From positions 62,001 to 126,000 of the forward strand of contig JAVEYW010000014.1 of the NCBI GenBank assembly GCA_034003325.1: a stretch of DNA of 64,000 nucleotides, in the 5' to 3' direction. The notes below the pieces were generated by a model that saw nothing but the letters and a program-made list of their open reading frames with translations, ran no database searches and was not told the origin of the DNA. Made by a program: the position numbers and the translations under genes. Shown piece by piece: positions 45,193 through 54,867 of the stretch. Position 1 is the first letter of the stretch. Each line of letters starts with the position of its first letter. The DNA is from Desulfobacterales bacterium (GTDB lineage: Bacteria; Desulfobacterota; Desulfobacteria; Desulfobacterales; JAFDDL01).

Positions 45193-45651
45193 ATGAATAT
45201 TTTGGATGTGCTTCAAAAAGAAGCGATTATTGTTGACCTGAAAGCAACCGATAAAAAAGGCGCCATAGAAGAACTCGTTGTCCCCGTAGCGCGGATTGCC
45301 GGCGTTGAAAAAGAAGATATGGTCCGCGTGTTGATGGATCGGGAACGGCTCGGTTCGACCGGCATCGGAGACGGTATTGGTATCCCCCACGGCAAACTGA
45401 AAAAACTGGATTCCCTCGTTCTCGGATTCGGCATCAGCCGCAAAGGCATCGATTTTGAATCCATGGATAACCGCCCCACTCATATTTTTTTCCTTCTCAT
45501 TACCCCTGAAAATTCCGCCGGCCTGCATCTAAAACTGTTGGCTCGTATTTCAAGAATATTAAAAAGCGAATCCTTTAAAGAGCAATTGCTCAGTGCCGCA
45601 GATGCTGATGAAATCCGTTCGGTTATCAGGGAGGCGGAGAAAGACATCTAA
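45193..45651 (+). CDS. ptsN: Nitrogen-regulatory PTS IIA protein
   Basis: This EIIA-Ntr homolog of 152 residues carries the phospho-accepting His66 in GIGIPHGK and RERLGSTGIGDG just before it. It takes phosphate from NPr or HPr and regulates potassium, nitrogen and envelope functions by protein contact. It sits between hpf and rapZ, four bases before rapZ, as usual. No NPr gene is in the window. Confidence 0.94.
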   Translation: MNILDVLQKEAIIVDLKATDKKGAIEELVVPVARIAGVEKEDMVRVLMDRERLGSTGIGDGIGIPHGKLKKLDSLVLGFGISRKGIDFESMDNRPTHIFFLLITPENSAGLHLKLLARISRILKSESFKEQLLSAADADEIRSVIREAEKDI

Positions 45652-45654
45652 TTA

Positions 45655-46518
45655 GTGAACCCTTCCAACATCATCATTATCACCGGATATTCGGGGTCCG
45701 GCAAGAGCACGGCTCTGGCTGCGCTAGAGGATGTCGGGTTTTATTGTGTCGATAATATGCCGGTGGCCCTGCTCCCCAAATTTTTGGAGTTGGTCTCGGA
45801 AAGTGATCCGGAATTCGCCGGATTTGGTTTTGTCATGGACTTGCGGGAAAAGGGATTCATTGATAAATATCAGGACATCTTTCAATTATTGCGGGAAAAA
45901 TGCCATGAGCCGAAAATCCTCTTTCTGGAGGCCGATGAGCCATCACTAATACGGCGATACAGCCAAACCCGGCGTCAACACCCGTTGGCTCAGGGCCTGA
46001 GTGTAGCAGAGGGCATTCGTGCCGAAAGCGCTCAGCTTTCAGCGCTCAGAAAAGAAGCCCATCAGGTCATCGACACCTCCCACTTCAACGTTCACGACTT
46101 AAAAAAACTGATATCCGATATTGCCCAAAAAAGCAGAAAAATATCCTTTATCACGATCAACCTGCTTTCCTTTGGATATAAATTCGGCGTCCCCAAAGAT
46201 GCCGATCTGATGATGGATGTGCGTTTTCTGAACAATCCTTATTTTATCCATGATCTCAAACCCTTAACCGGTGAATCCGAAGAAATTCAACAGTTCGTTC
46301 TGAATGATCCCAACGCCGTCAGTTTTCTCGATAAATATCTGAGTTTGCTCGACTGGCTCATTCCGCTCTACGAACAAGAAGGCAAGGCGTATCTGACCAT
46401 CGCGATCGGCTGCACCGGCGGCAGACATCGTTCCGTGACCATCGCAAAAGCCATTTATGAGCACATTCTCGGTTCCGGAAAACGGGTTTTAATTTTCCAC
46501 CGCGATATCAATCAATAA
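45655..46518 (+). CDS. rapZ: RNase adapter protein RapZ
   Basis: This nucleotide-binding adapter of 287 residues is known in E. coli for guiding GlmZ sRNA to RNase E. The Walker A motif GYSGSGKST (residues 11-19), the RRTSQTRRQHPLA-type Arg-rich region and the C-terminal IGCTGGRHRSVTIA motif are conserved. It starts at GTG 45655. Position after ptsN is standard. Its role in this organism, where GlmZ is unlikely, is inferred only by family. Confidence 0.93.
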   Translation: MNPSNIIIITGYSGSGKSTALAALEDVGFYCVDNMPVALLPKFLELVSESDPEFAGFGFVMDLREKGFIDKYQDIFQLLREKCHEPKILFLEADEPSLIRRYSQTRRQHPLAQGLSVAEGIRAESAQLSALRKEAHQVIDTSHFNVHDLKKLISDIAQKSRKISFITINLLSFGYKFGVPKDADLMMDVRFLNNPYFIHDLKPLTGESEEIQQFVLNDPNAVSFLDKYLSLLDWLIPLYEQEGKAYLTIAIGCTGGRHRSVTIAKAIYEHILGSGKRVLIFHRDINQ

Positions 46519-46546
46519 CCCTCTGTTAAATTAAGCGGAATCAGCC

Positions 46547-46960
46547 ATGTTTGGAATCATTGTTGTCACTCACGGCACCCTGGGTGCAGCCCTGCTTGAA
46601 ACAGCCGCCTATATTACTTCGGATCGAATGGAAGGGACCCTCGCGGTTTCCATCGGCCCCAAGGATGACTCGGAAAAGATCCGGCGTGAAATCGTCAACG
46701 GCATTAAAAAGATACCACAGGGTTCGGGCGTGCTGATATTCACGGATATGTTCGGCGGCACGCCCTCCACCCTGAGCTATTCCTTTTTAGAAAACGCCAA
46801 TGTGGAGGTAATTTCAGGGGGCAATCTTCCCATGCTTATCAAAGCGCTATCCATTCGCAACACGACCCCCGTTGCCGAAGCGGCCTCGACGATCGAAACC
46901 TATGGGAAAAAAAGCATCACCCTGGCCAGTCGTCTGCTCAAAGCCGGAAAAAAGGGATGA
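46547..46960 (+). CDS. PTS mannose-family EIIA protein
   Basis: This EIIA-Man domain protein has 137 residues. The phospho-site His9 is in IIVVTHGTLG, and the TDMFGGTPS motif is present. In deltaproteobacteria such a protein follows rapZ and probably takes part in the regulatory, not sugar-importing, PTS because no mannose EIIBCD genes are nearby. Its end is followed after four bases by the acetyltransferase gene. Confidence 0.92.
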   Translation: MFGIIVVTHGTLGAALLETAAYITSDRMEGTLAVSIGPKDDSEKIRREIVNGIKKIPQGSGVLIFTDMFGGTPSTLSYSFLENANVEVISGGNLPMLIKALSIRNTTPVAEAASTIETYGKKSITLASRLLKAGKKG

Positions 46961-46964
46961 TGGG

Positions 46965-47435
46965 TTGAATTGGCAGATTTTTCCCATGCGCGAAGCCGAT
47001 ATCGATCAGGTGCTTGACATTGAACGGATCTGCTTTAAGAAACCATGGAATCGCATTTCATTTTTAGCGGGGCTTTCTTCCGCATGGTCCATTTGTTACG
47101 TGGCAAAAGCCGCAAATAATCTTGAACGCGGGGGCATTATCGCTTATATTTGCGCTCAGCTGGTTATCGATGAACTCAGCATTCTTAAAATCGCCGTAAC
47201 ACCCGGCTGGAGACGACAAGGTGTCGGCAACGCCCTTTTGGAAAGGAGTATCACAACCGCTTTCACAAATGGCGCCGCAACGGCGTTTTTGGAGGTTCGC
47301 CCCTCCAACCTGGAGGCGATGGCCTTTTATCAGAAAATAGACTTTCAAATAGTCGGCAAACGGCCCAATTATTACCCTGAAACCGGGGAAGACGCCCTGG
47401 TGATGGCAAAACAGCTAAAGGAGAAGGGACGATGA
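46965..47435 (+). CDS. rimI: GNAT N-acetyltransferase (RimI-like)
   Basis: This acetyl-CoA-dependent acetyltransferase is probably for the N-terminus of ribosomal protein S18. The MREADIDQVLDIERICFKKPW start and the acetyl-CoA loop GWRRQGVGNALLERSI, then FLEVRPSNLEAMAFYQKIDF, fit the RimI group. The start is most likely TTG 46965 (GGGATGATGGG precedes it) or ATG 46986. The gene is coupled to gap by an ATGA overlap (47432-47435), an unusual pairing. Confidence 0.85.
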   Translation: MNWQIFPMREADIDQVLDIERICFKKPWNRISFLAGLSSAWSICYVAKAANNLERGGIIAYICAQLVIDELSILKIAVTPGWRRQGVGNALLERSITTAFTNGAATAFLEVRPSNLEAMAFYQKIDFQIVGKRPNYYPETGEDALVMAKQLKEKGR

Positions 47436-48436
47436 GTATCAAGATCGGCATTAACGGGTTTGGTAGAATCGGTCGCATGGTGTTTCGCGCAGCGCTGCAG
47501 AACGCAGATGTCGAAGTGGTTGCAATCAATGATTTGACGGATCCGGCGACCATCGCTCATTTGCTTAAATATGATTCCGTTCACGGCCGACTGGCGACTG
47601 ATGTGGTTGCTAAAGAGGAAGCCATTGAAGTCGCGGGGAAAAAAATTGTCATTACCTCGGTGAAAGATCCCGCTCAATGCCGCTGGAAAGAATTCGGTGT
47701 CGACATTGTCGCGGAATGTACCGGGTTATTTACCAATCGGGAAAATGCAGCCAAACACCTGACGGCCGGCGCCAAAAAAGTCATCATTTCCGCTCCCGCC
47801 AAAGAACCGGACATTACCATTGTCATGGGGGTTAACTCCAACCGGTATGATCCCAGGCAGCACCATATTGTTTCTAACGCTTCCTGCACGACCAATTGTC
47901 TGGCACCGGTAGCCAAAGTCGTGCTGGAAAATTTCGGTTTGAGCGCGGGTCTGATGACCACTATTCACTCTTATACGGGTGATCAGCGAATCCTGGACTT
48001 TCCGCACAAGGATCTTCGCAGGGCCAGGGCTGCGGCCCTTTCTATGATTCCCACGACTACCGGCGCCGCTAAAGCCGTCGCACTGGTGCTGCCGGAATTA
48101 TCCGGGAAATTGAACGGGCTGGCCATTCGCGTTCCCACCCCGAATGTTTCCCTGGTGGATCTGGTCGCGACCATCGATAAACCCGGTGTCACCACAACCG
48201 ATGTGAATGACGCGTTCAAGCATGCGGCTGAAGGTGAATTGGCGGGCATTCTCGGATACAGTGACCTGCCTTTGGTATCAACGGATTATAACGGTTGCCA
48301 GGATTCATCGACGGTTGATGGTCTGACTACCTATGCGATCGGCAACATGATCAAAATTTTGTCCTGGTACGACAATGAAACCGGCTATTCGCATCGAATG
48401 GTTGATCTGGCGGCAATGATCGGCGCCGAACTCTAA
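47432..48436 (+). CDS. gap: Glyceraldehyde-3-phosphate dehydrogenase
   Basis: This glycolytic enzyme of 334 residues has INGFGRIGRMVFRAAL as NAD-binding motif, the catalytic Cys in SNASCTTNCLAP, and the DFPHKDLRRARAAALSMIPT and WYDNETGYSHR segments. It is followed by tpiA after 20 bases. The pgk gene is not between them. Confidence 0.98.
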   Translation: MSIKIGINGFGRIGRMVFRAALQNADVEVVAINDLTDPATIAHLLKYDSVHGRLATDVVAKEEAIEVAGKKIVITSVKDPAQCRWKEFGVDIVAECTGLFTNRENAAKHLTAGAKKVIISAPAKEPDITIVMGVNSNRYDPRQHHIVSNASCTTNCLAPVAKVVLENFGLSAGLMTTIHSYTGDQRILDFPHKDLRRARAAALSMIPTTTGAAKAVALVLPELSGKLNGLAIRVPTPNVSLVDLVATIDKPGVTTTDVNDAFKHAAEGELAGILGYSDLPLVSTDYNGCQDSSTVDGLTTYAIGNMIKILSWYDNETGYSHRMVDLAAMIGAEL

Positions 48437-48456
48437 CGAATAAAGGAATAACAAAA

Positions 48457-49218
48457 ATGAATCGCAGACCGTTAATCGCCGGAAACTGGAAGATGTATAA
48501 AACCTGCGAAGAAGCTGCGGAAACCGCTAAGAAATTAACGGAATTTCTCAGCCCACCCCCGGAAAACATCGATATCATGATCGCCCCTGCCTTCACTGCG
48601 CTCAGCACGGTGGCATCCGTGATTCAAGGAAGCTGCATTGCCCTCGGCGCCCAAAATATGTCTTGGGAAAAGGAAGGGGCTTTTACCGGGGAAATCTCGG
48701 CGCCCATGTTGATCTCGTGCGGATGCCACTATGTGATCATCGGCCATTCCGAACGGCGCCACCTGTTCGGAGAAACCGATGAAGTCGTTAATCGCAAAAT
48801 AAAGGCTGCCATTCGGCACAACTTGATTCCGGTTCTCTGCGTTGGCGAAACCGAGGAAGAAAGAGAACAAAAAAAGACCTTTTCCGTGCTTGACAAACAG
48901 ACCGAAAAAGGGGTAGAAGAGCTGTCTTCGACTGAACTTGCAACCCTGGTGGTGGCCTATGAGCCGGTATGGGCCATCGGCACGGGTAAAACGGCCACGG
49001 TGGACCAGGCACAGGAAGCTCATGCCTATCTGCGAGGGGTCATTGAGAAAAAGTTGGGCAATCATCTTGCCAAATCCATTCGAATACTGTATGGAGGGAG
49101 CGTAAAGCCCAATAATATTGAAAGCCTGCTGAAAATGCCCGATGTGGACGGGGCATTGGTCGGAGGAGCCAGCTTGCAAGCAGAGTCGTTCAGGGATCTG
49201 GTTCTATACAACCAATAA
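48457..49218 (+). CDS. tpiA: Triosephosphate isomerase
   Basis: This TIM-barrel isomerase of 253 residues interconverts the triose phosphates. The catalytic His in [12 protein letters not shown], the Glu in [11 protein letters not shown] and the phosphate loop VGGASL are conserved, and it starts with [13 protein letters not shown]. Next comes secG, a frequent order (tpiA-secG) in bacteria. Confidence 0.98.
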   Translation: MNRRPLIAGNWKMYKTCEEAAETAKKLTEFLSPPPENIDIMIAPAFTALSTVASVIQGSCIALGAQNMSWEKEGAFTGEISAPMLISCGCHYVIIGHSERRHLFGETDEVVNRKIKAAIRHNLIPVLCVGETEEEREQKKTFSVLDKQTEKGVEELSSTELATLVVAYEPVWAIGTGKTATVDQAQEAHAYLRGVIEKKLGNHLAKSIRILYGGSVKPNNIESLLKMPDVDGALVGGASLQAESFRDLVLYNQ

Positions 49219-49245
49219 CGCTTTGGAAACGGAACACCAATCATC

Positions 49246-49620
49246 ATGGCAACCTTGTTAGTTGTTATACACATCACCATTTGTATTGCCCTGATCATGA
49301 TCGTCTTGCTGCAAACAGGCAAAGGGGCGGACATGGGCGCGGCCTTTGGCGGCGGCGGCAGCCAAACGCTTTTCGGCAGTGGTGGCGCATCCACCTTTCT
49401 GAGTAAGTTGACAACCGCTGCGGCCATCGCTTTCATGTTGACATCTTTTGCGCTTGCATTTATTTCCAGCAACCGCGTGGGGACATCCCTTGTCATTGAC
49501 AGCAAGCCCGCAGTAGAAAAAAAGGCGGAAACAAGCGCACCCGAAAATGTGAAAGCGACGGATTCAGCAACGGAACCCCCCGTGGGCACCCAGTCTTCCG
49601 AAGCCGAATCAAAAAAATGA
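49246..49620 (+). CDS. secG: Preprotein translocase subunit SecG
   Basis: This small membrane protein of 124 residues is part of the SecYEG channel. It has two membrane helices (about residues 2-22 and 55-75) with MIVLLQTGKGADMGAAFGGGGSQTLFG between them, the family signature. The Lys/Ala/Glu-rich tail (about 85-124) is longer than in E. coli. A leucine tRNA follows 12 bases downstream. Confidence 0.93.
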   Translation: MATLLVVIHITICIALIMIVLLQTGKGADMGAAFGGGGSQTLFGSGGASTFLSKLTTAAAIAFMLTSFALAFISSNRVGTSLVIDSKPAVEKKAETSAPENVKATDSATEPPVGTQSSEAESKK

Positions 49621-49632
49621 GTTGTATCCCGT

Positions 49633-49717
49633 GCCGAAGTGGTGGAATTGGTAGACACGCTATCTTGAGGGGGTAGTGGGGAGACCCGTGCCGGTTCAAG
49701 TCCGGCCTTCGGCACCA
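49633..49717 (+). tRNA. tRNA-Leu (anticodon GAG)
   Basis: The acceptor arm GCCGAAG (49633-49639) pairs with CTTCGGC (49707-49713), and ACCA follows in the sequence. The D arm is GTGG...CAC, the anticodon stem CTATC/GGTAG has loop TTGAGGG with anticodon GAG, the long variable arm is present, and the T arm is CCGGTTCAAGTCCGG. It is 85 nucleotides, right for a class II tRNA. Confidence 0.95.
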
Positions 49718-49794
49718 GATCCAAGCAATAATACCCGAAACGTAACACCAGTTTTAAGCCGGCACCATGCTCGGCGTTAATCTAACCGACGATA

Positions 49795-50238
49795 ATGCCT
49801 CAAAACAGGAATCCTCAACCACTAGGTGCAGCGGTGGGCAAGCAGGATAAAATTCTGATTATCGATGATAACGAGGATGTGCTCTCGACGCTTTATCAAT
49901 TCCTGAGCCATAAGCATTATCAGGTCGTTTCGGCAACCAACGGCTTGGATGCGCTCAAGCTTTTCGATGCGGAAGCGGAAGGCTTCGATCTGATTATAAC
50001 GGATCTGGTGATGCCCAGCATCAGCGGTGTGGCCGTTATCGCTATTGTTAAGGATAAACAACCGGACATACCGATCATTGCCATCACCGGTTGGGGAGAA
50101 CATCCGGAAGCCCTGGCAACCGAAGCCAAGGCGGATGTTGTGTTGGAAAAGCCCTTTGAATTGAACGCACTCGAAAAACTGATTAAAAAGTTGCTTGCCA
50201 AGCGGGAAAAAACACTTAAAACGGATCAACAAGTGTGA
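49795..50238 (+). CDS. Single-domain response regulator
   Basis: This is a stand-alone receiver protein of 147 residues. The acidic pocket is IIDDNED (about 22-28), the phospho-acceptor Asp is D70 in LIITDLVMP, and the Lys is in VVLEKPFE. There is no output domain. The next gene encodes a sigma-54 activator without a sensor domain, so the two probably work together as a split NtrC. The histidine kinase partner is not adjacent. Confidence 0.9.
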   Translation: MPQNRNPQPLGAAVGKQDKILIIDDNEDVLSTLYQFLSHKHYQVVSATNGLDALKLFDAEAEGFDLIITDLVMPSISGVAVIAIVKDKQPDIPIIAITGWGEHPEALATEAKADVVLEKPFELNALEKLIKKLLAKREKTLKTDQQV

Positions 50239-50326
50239 TACCATACCTGAAAACTTGAATTCTTGATTTCGGGTTCTGAACAACGGTCAGCGCACTGCCA
50301 GCCAACCTCTTGAGTTTAGTGTTCAA

Positions 50327-50356
50327 TCGATTTTGTCCGAATATCAGCAAAATCGA
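50327..50356 (+). terminator. Possible terminator after the receiver gene
   Basis: The arms TCGATTTTG and CAAAATCGA (9 bp) surround a 12-base loop, followed by AATTTTT. The stem is AT-rich, so it is weak, but it sits in the gap between the receiver and activator genes and could lower downstream expression. Confidence 0.4.
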
Positions 50357-50395
50357 AATTTTTAAAAACGGACTCAAACTATATTGAATCAGTCT

Positions 50396-51448
50396 ATGGT
50401 ACCCCTACTCATCGGCGTCAGCGCCAGCATAGAACGCATCAGAGAACTGATCAAACATGTGGCGGATACGGGCCTCAACATCGTTATATCCGGCGAAAGC
50501 GGTGTCGGCAAAGAGGTGGTTGCGCAAAATCTTTACCAGCTCTCCCCCAGAAGGCACAAACCCTTTATCAAGGTAAACTGCGCCGCTTTGCCCGACGGAC
50601 TGCTTGAAAGTGAGCTGTTCGGGTTTGAGCGAGGCGCCTTTACCGGTGCCGAGCGAAAAAAACGCGGAAAATTCGAGCTGGCCCATGAAGGCGTCTTGTT
50701 CCTTGATGAAATCGGGGATATGTCTTTTTCACTTCAAGCCAAGCTCCTGCATGTGCTTCAGAGCGGCGAGTTTGCACCGCTAGGCTCCGAGAGGGAGTTC
50801 AAAACGGACACCTGGGTGATCGCCGCCACAAACTGTGAGCTTGAAAAAAGCATCAGGGAAGGTAAATTCAGAGAGGATCTTTATTATCGCCTTAACATTA
50901 TCAAGATTCAAATCCCGCCATTGAGAGAAAGGCCGGAGGATATTCCACCACTTGTCGATTATTATATTGATCGCTACATTTCCCAGTTTGACAATAAGCA
51001 ACTGTTAAAGCCGGGCATTCATATTGTTCAACGGCTCATGGAGTACCCCTGGCCCGGCAATGTGCGGGAGTTGCAGAATGTGCTGAAGCGTTTTCTGGTG
51101 GTTTGCGACTGGGACGAAATTGTCGATGAGCTGTCAATCAACAAACCATATTCGGACCCTCAAAGTGGCAATGCCTCTTTACCGGGCGCTCCATCCGCCG
51201 GACTCAGCGCCGCTTCGATCGTATCGGACTATCTGAATCTTAATGGATCAGAACAATCTGATTTCAAAGGGTTTTCATTAAAGGACATCAAGCGTCAGGC
51301 CCTCGACCATGTTGAAAAAGAAGTCATCGCCTTTGTGCTTGATAAAACCGGGTGGAATCGCAGCAAGGCCTCAAAGATTCTGAAAGTCAGTTATAAAACC
51401 CTGCTTTATAAAATCGCGGATTTAAATATCGCTCCCCCGATGGCCTGA
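50396..51448 (+). CDS. Sigma-54 activator without N-terminal sensor domain
   Basis: This AAA+ sigma-54 activator has about 350 residues. It starts almost directly with the AAA+ domain (GESGVGKE, then GAFTGAERK, which contacts sigma-54, then the Walker B LFLDEIGDM) and ends with a Fis-type HTH (WNRSKASKILKVSYKTLLYKI). No receiver, GAF or PAS domain is present. The gene directly upstream encodes a lone receiver. TTG 50384 is an alternative start. Target genes are unknown. Confidence 0.9.
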   Translation: MVPLLIGVSASIERIRELIKHVADTGLNIVISGESGVGKEVVAQNLYQLSPRRHKPFIKVNCAALPDGLLESELFGFERGAFTGAERKKRGKFELAHEGVLFLDEIGDMSFSLQAKLLHVLQSGEFAPLGSEREFKTDTWVIAATNCELEKSIREGKFREDLYYRLNIIKIQIPPLRERPEDIPPLVDYYIDRYISQFDNKQLLKPGIHIVQRLMEYPWPGNVRELQNVLKRFLVVCDWDEIVDELSINKPYSDPQSGNASLPGAPSAGLSAASIVSDYLNLNGSEQSDFKGFSLKDIKRQALDHVEKEVIAFVLDKTGWNRSKASKILKVSYKTLLYKIADLNIAPPMA

Positions 51449-51450
51449 TT

Positions 51451-52947
51451 TTAAAGGTTGTACTTGGATACCAGCCTTGAAAGATAAGTGCGCTGAATTC
51501 CCATTATTCCGGCAGCCCGACTTCGGTTTCCGCCGGTTTGCGCCAATGTCATTTCAATAAACGCCTTTTTAAACCTGCTCACGGCTTCCTGTAGGCTCAA
51601 CCCAGATTGCAGCCCTGAATGATAAATCGAACGCGGCCCCTCAATAGGCAAATCTTCAGGCATAATCTGCACACCGTTTCCCATGACCACGGAACGCTCC
51701 AGCGCATTGCTCAACTCCCGAACATTGCCCGGCCAATCGTAAGATGTCATTCTTTCCAGGGCGTCACGGGAAATGCGCAGGCGGGAAATGCCGCGCTGCG
51801 AACGGAATAGATTTAAAAAGTGGTGACACAACAACGGAATATCCTCTTTTCTGTCCCGCAACGGCGGCATTTCAAGATGAACCACATTGAGGCGATAATA
51901 AAGATCTTCCCGAAACCGTCCCTCGGCAACTTCCTTTTCAATATTCCGGTTCGTTGCGGATAGCACCCGGACATCCACATGAATGGGCGAAACCCCGCCC
52001 ACACGATAAAAAATACCTTCCTGAACGACCCGAAGCAATTTTGCCTGCATGCCCGGAATCATTTCACCGATTTCATCCAGAAAGATGGTGCCGCCGTCGG
52101 CCGATTCGAATCTGCCGGTTTTCCGACTCACCGCCCCCGTGAAGGCTCCCTTTTCATGCCCGAAAAGTTCATCTTCCAACAGGCCCTCCGGAACAGCAGC
52201 GCAGTTGAGCACCACCAACGGCTTGTCACTTCGCGGGCTGGCATCGTGAATCAGCCGCGCCAGCAATTCCTTGCCGGTGCCGCTCTCACCGGTTATCAGC
52301 ACGCTGGTTTTGGATTCCGCCACCTTCAACGCATTGGCGATCACCTGTTTTATCTGTTTGCTTTCACCGATAATCCGGGAGTTAATACCGAGGGCCGTCC
52401 GTAATTCCTTGTTCTCCTGATTCATTCTGGCGATTCGTTGGGCGTTTCCGATGGCAACAGCCGCTAAATCAGCATAAATTTGTAGCAAATCCATGTTGTT
52501 CTCTGTTAGGTTTGTGCCATCCAGTTTATCAATGATTTGCACGACACCAATAACCGTTGTGCCCATTCGCATGGGAACGCAAACGATCGAATGGGTCTTA
52601 TACCCAATGGCGAGGCTGATTTCCTTACACCATCTGGCATCTTTTTCCACATCCGGGATTAAAAGGGAGGTTCCGGTCTTGGCGACCGTTCCGGCGATCC
52701 CCTGTCCCAAATCAACTTCGTAGGCCTTTATCTGCTCCCGCTTTTCTCCAGTGGCCACCTGAAAATGAAGCCTGCTTGTTTTCCGATCGAGCAACAACAA
52801 TGATCCGGCCCTTGCATCCATGGCGCGGACGGCCGTCTCCACCACCAAATGCAGCAAACGATCCAGATCATTTGCTGAGGATATCCATGAGGATATCTCC
52901 TTTAAGTGATCCATCGGCCCGCAAGTTGAATGGCAACTGTCATTCAT
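51451..52947 (-). CDS. GAF-domain sigma-54 activator (NifA-like)
   Basis: This sigma-54-dependent regulator has 498 residues. An N-terminal GAF domain (about 25-165, ARAGSLLLLDRKTSRLHF and GQGIAGTVAKTG) is followed by the AAA+ domain with GESGTGKE, GAFTGAVSRKTG and a Fis HTH at the end (NRSRAAGIMGIQRTYLSRL). The layout matches NifA and FhlA-like proteins. It converges with the sensor-less activator, separated by two bases. Citrate synthase lies upstream on the same strand, 24 bases away, so they may be co-transcribed. Confidence 0.92.
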   Translation of the reverse strand: MNDSCHSTCGPMDHLKEISSWISSANDLDRLLHLVVETAVRAMDARAGSLLLLDRKTSRLHFQVATGEKREQIKAYEVDLGQGIAGTVAKTGTSLLIPDVEKDARWCKEISLAIGYKTHSIVCVPMRMGTTVIGVVQIIDKLDGTNLTENNMDLLQIYADLAAVAIGNAQRIARMNQENKELRTALGINSRIIGESKQIKQVIANALKVAESKTSVLITGESGTGKELLARLIHDASPRSDKPLVVLNCAAVPEGLLEDELFGHEKGAFTGAVSRKTGRFESADGGTIFLDEIGEMIPGMQAKLLRVVQEGIFYRVGGVSPIHVDVRVLSATNRNIEKEVAEGRFREDLYYRLNVVHLEMPPLRDRKEDIPLLCHHFLNLFRSQRGISRLRISRDALERMTSYDWPGNVRELSNALERSVVMGNGVQIMPEDLPIEGPRSIYHSGLQSGLSLQEAVSRFKKAFIEMTLAQTGGNRSRAAGIMGIQRTYLSRLVSKYNL

Positions 52948-52971
52948 AGGTATGATTACCCGGCAAAAAAA

Positions 52972-54258
52972 TCAGGGCGTTCTTTCCGTTATCGGAATGT
53001 ATGGTTTCTCGGTCGGCCCCATATAAATCTGACGGGGCCGGCATAGCTTCCAGGTCGGATCATCCATGCTCTCTTTCCATTGGGCAATCCAGCCGGGCAA
53101 TCTGCCGATCGCGAACATCACGGTGAACATATTGGTGGGAATGCCGATAGCCCTTAAGACGATCCCGCTGTAAAAATCGACATTCGGGTACAGGTGATGA
53201 CTGATGAAATAATCATCCTTTAGTGCGATTTCTTCAAGCTCCTTGGCGATATCAAGCAGGGGATCCGAGATATTGAGCTTTGCCAACAGGGTATCACACG
53301 TTTTTTTAATTATTTTTGCCCGAGGATCATGTGTCTTATACACCCGGTGACCAAACCCCATCAACCGGTAGTTTTCGGATTTATCCTTTGCCCGCGCCAC
53401 CACCTGTTTAACATTCCCGCCCCCGCGATGAATCTCCTCAAGCATTTCAATCACGGCCTGATTCGCGCCGCCGTGCAGCGGCCCCCACAGTGCGGCAATA
53501 CCGGCGGAAATGGCGGCATATAAATTCACCCGACCGCTGCCTACCAATCGAACCGCCGAGGTGGAACAATTCTGTTCATGATCGGCATGCAACACCAAAA
53601 ACACATTGAGCGCCTTCACAATGTCCGCATCTATCTCATATGGATTCACGGGAGAGTCGAACATCATGTATAAAAAGTTGGCGCAGTAAGATAAATCATG
53701 CCGGGGATAGGCCACCCGATGCCCCCGGGAAATTTTATAGGACATCGCCGCCATGGTCCTTACCTTGGAGATAAGGCGGGCCATCGTCAGATCGACATCC
53801 ACCTCGTTGTCGTCAAGTTCGGGGTAAAAACTGCGCAGCGCATTCACCATGGAGGATAAAATCCCCATGGGATGACTCGTCCGTGGAAAATTTTGAAAAA
53901 AAGCCCGCATGTCCTCATGAATCAGCGAGTTGTCATTTAACAGCACGGAAAACCGGGTCAATTCGCTACGCGTGGGCAACTCCCCGTGAATCAGGAGGTA
54001 AGCCACTTCCCGAAAGGTTGAATATTCGGCAAGGTCTTCAACCGGAATGCCCCGATACCGCAAAATACCCGCCTCCCCATCCATGAAGGTGATGCTGCTA
54101 CGGCAGCTTCCCGTATTGGCAAACCCCGGGTCCAGTGTAATAAACCCGGTTTCGTTTCTCAACCTTGTGATATCAATTGCTTTTTCACCTTCAGAGCCCA
54201 CGACCACGGGCAATTCATACGTCTTTCCATCCAAAAGGAGCTTGGCAGTTTCAGTCAT
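52972..54258 (-). CDS. gltA: Citrate synthase (type I, hexameric-like)
   Basis: This enzyme makes citrate from acetyl-CoA and oxaloacetate. From ATG 54258, with AGAGGA upstream, it has 428 residues. The motifs HADHEQNCSTSAVRLVGSG, WGPLHGGANQAVIEML and GFGHRVYKTHDPRA carry the catalytic His and Asp residues, and GVDFYSGI-like NVDFYSGIVLRAIGIP follows. The N-terminal beta domain of GltA-type enzymes is present. Its 3' neighbour is the GAF activator gene. Confidence 0.96.
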   Translation of the reverse strand: MTETAKLLLDGKTYELPVVVGSEGEKAIDITRLRNETGFITLDPGFANTGSCRSSITFMDGEAGILRYRGIPVEDLAEYSTFREVAYLLIHGELPTRSELTRFSVLLNDNSLIHEDMRAFFQNFPRTSHPMGILSSMVNALRSFYPELDDNEVDVDLTMARLISKVRTMAAMSYKISRGHRVAYPRHDLSYCANFLYMMFDSPVNPYEIDADIVKALNVFLVLHADHEQNCSTSAVRLVGSGRVNLYAAISAGIAALWGPLHGGANQAVIEMLEEIHRGGGNVKQVVARAKDKSENYRLMGFGHRVYKTHDPRAKIIKKTCDTLLAKLNISDPLLDIAKELEEIALKDDYFISHHLYPNVDFYSGIVLRAIGIPTNMFTVMFAIGRLPGWIAQWKESMDDPTWKLCRPRQIYMGPTEKPYIPITERTP

Positions 54259-54867
54259 AATATTCCTCTTAATCCGCTCGCTATCGCCTTGAACATTTTT
54301 TCCGTTGCAAGGCAGTAAGCCGCTTTCGTACCCAAAAGTACGCAACCGGCATTCGATAACCTATCAATGCTGAAGGCGAAAGGTAATGTCCGCCGGGAAT
54401 TGAATGGCAATGCTTTTTTCCGTCAGCTTATAAAAAACGAGATCCGGTGCATTCCCCGAACCAACCGGTAAGAACCGCCTACTTAAAGAAGATAGGGACC
54501 ACATTCACAATAAGTCGGTCTTGATTTATACTTAATATTCTTTTTCGGGTCAAGCCTATCATTTGGTCTTATCTTTCGGTCTGCGCGGCGCCTTTTCCAC
54601 GATGTCGGGCGAATGGTGCCGATTATAAAAAAAGGATTGCTTAGAAATCGCCGACTCTGTAATGTGACTATTTACTTTTATCAGGGGTCGATAAGCCTGT
54701 CTGATTTGATAAAAGCGCCTTTGTCAAAAAAACAATGGATGTGTGCGCAATGAAAAGAACGCGATGAGAATGCATCGCACCAATAAACGATAGTGGCCTT
54801 CAACTCGATCCGAACAGGCTGACCGTCGGAGAGGCTATTGGGGCCACAAAGAGAAGGAGGAACTTGA
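54259..54867. other. Long divergent intergenic region, gltA / CBS gene
   Basis: This 609-base gap separates the divergent citrate synthase and CBS-domain genes. A short CGTAC-CCAAAA-GTACG hairpin is at about 54328-54343 in the gltA leader. AT-rich stretches at 54510-54560 and 54625-54720 are promoter candidates. No gene, tRNA or terminator is recognised. The CBS gene has AGAAGGAGG (54850-54858) as its ribosome site. Confidence 0.4.

Noticed and set aside
54304..54322. A sigma-54-like promoter before gltA on the minus strand (GGCTTACTGCCTTGC)
   Set aside because: The spacing between GG and GC is 11 instead of 10 bases, and the -24 consensus beyond GG is poor.
54259..54400. A third copy of the A/B leader before gltA
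   Set aside because: The TAATCCG next to the ribosome site is similar, but the CCGG hairpin and the CGAAGGT segment are missing.
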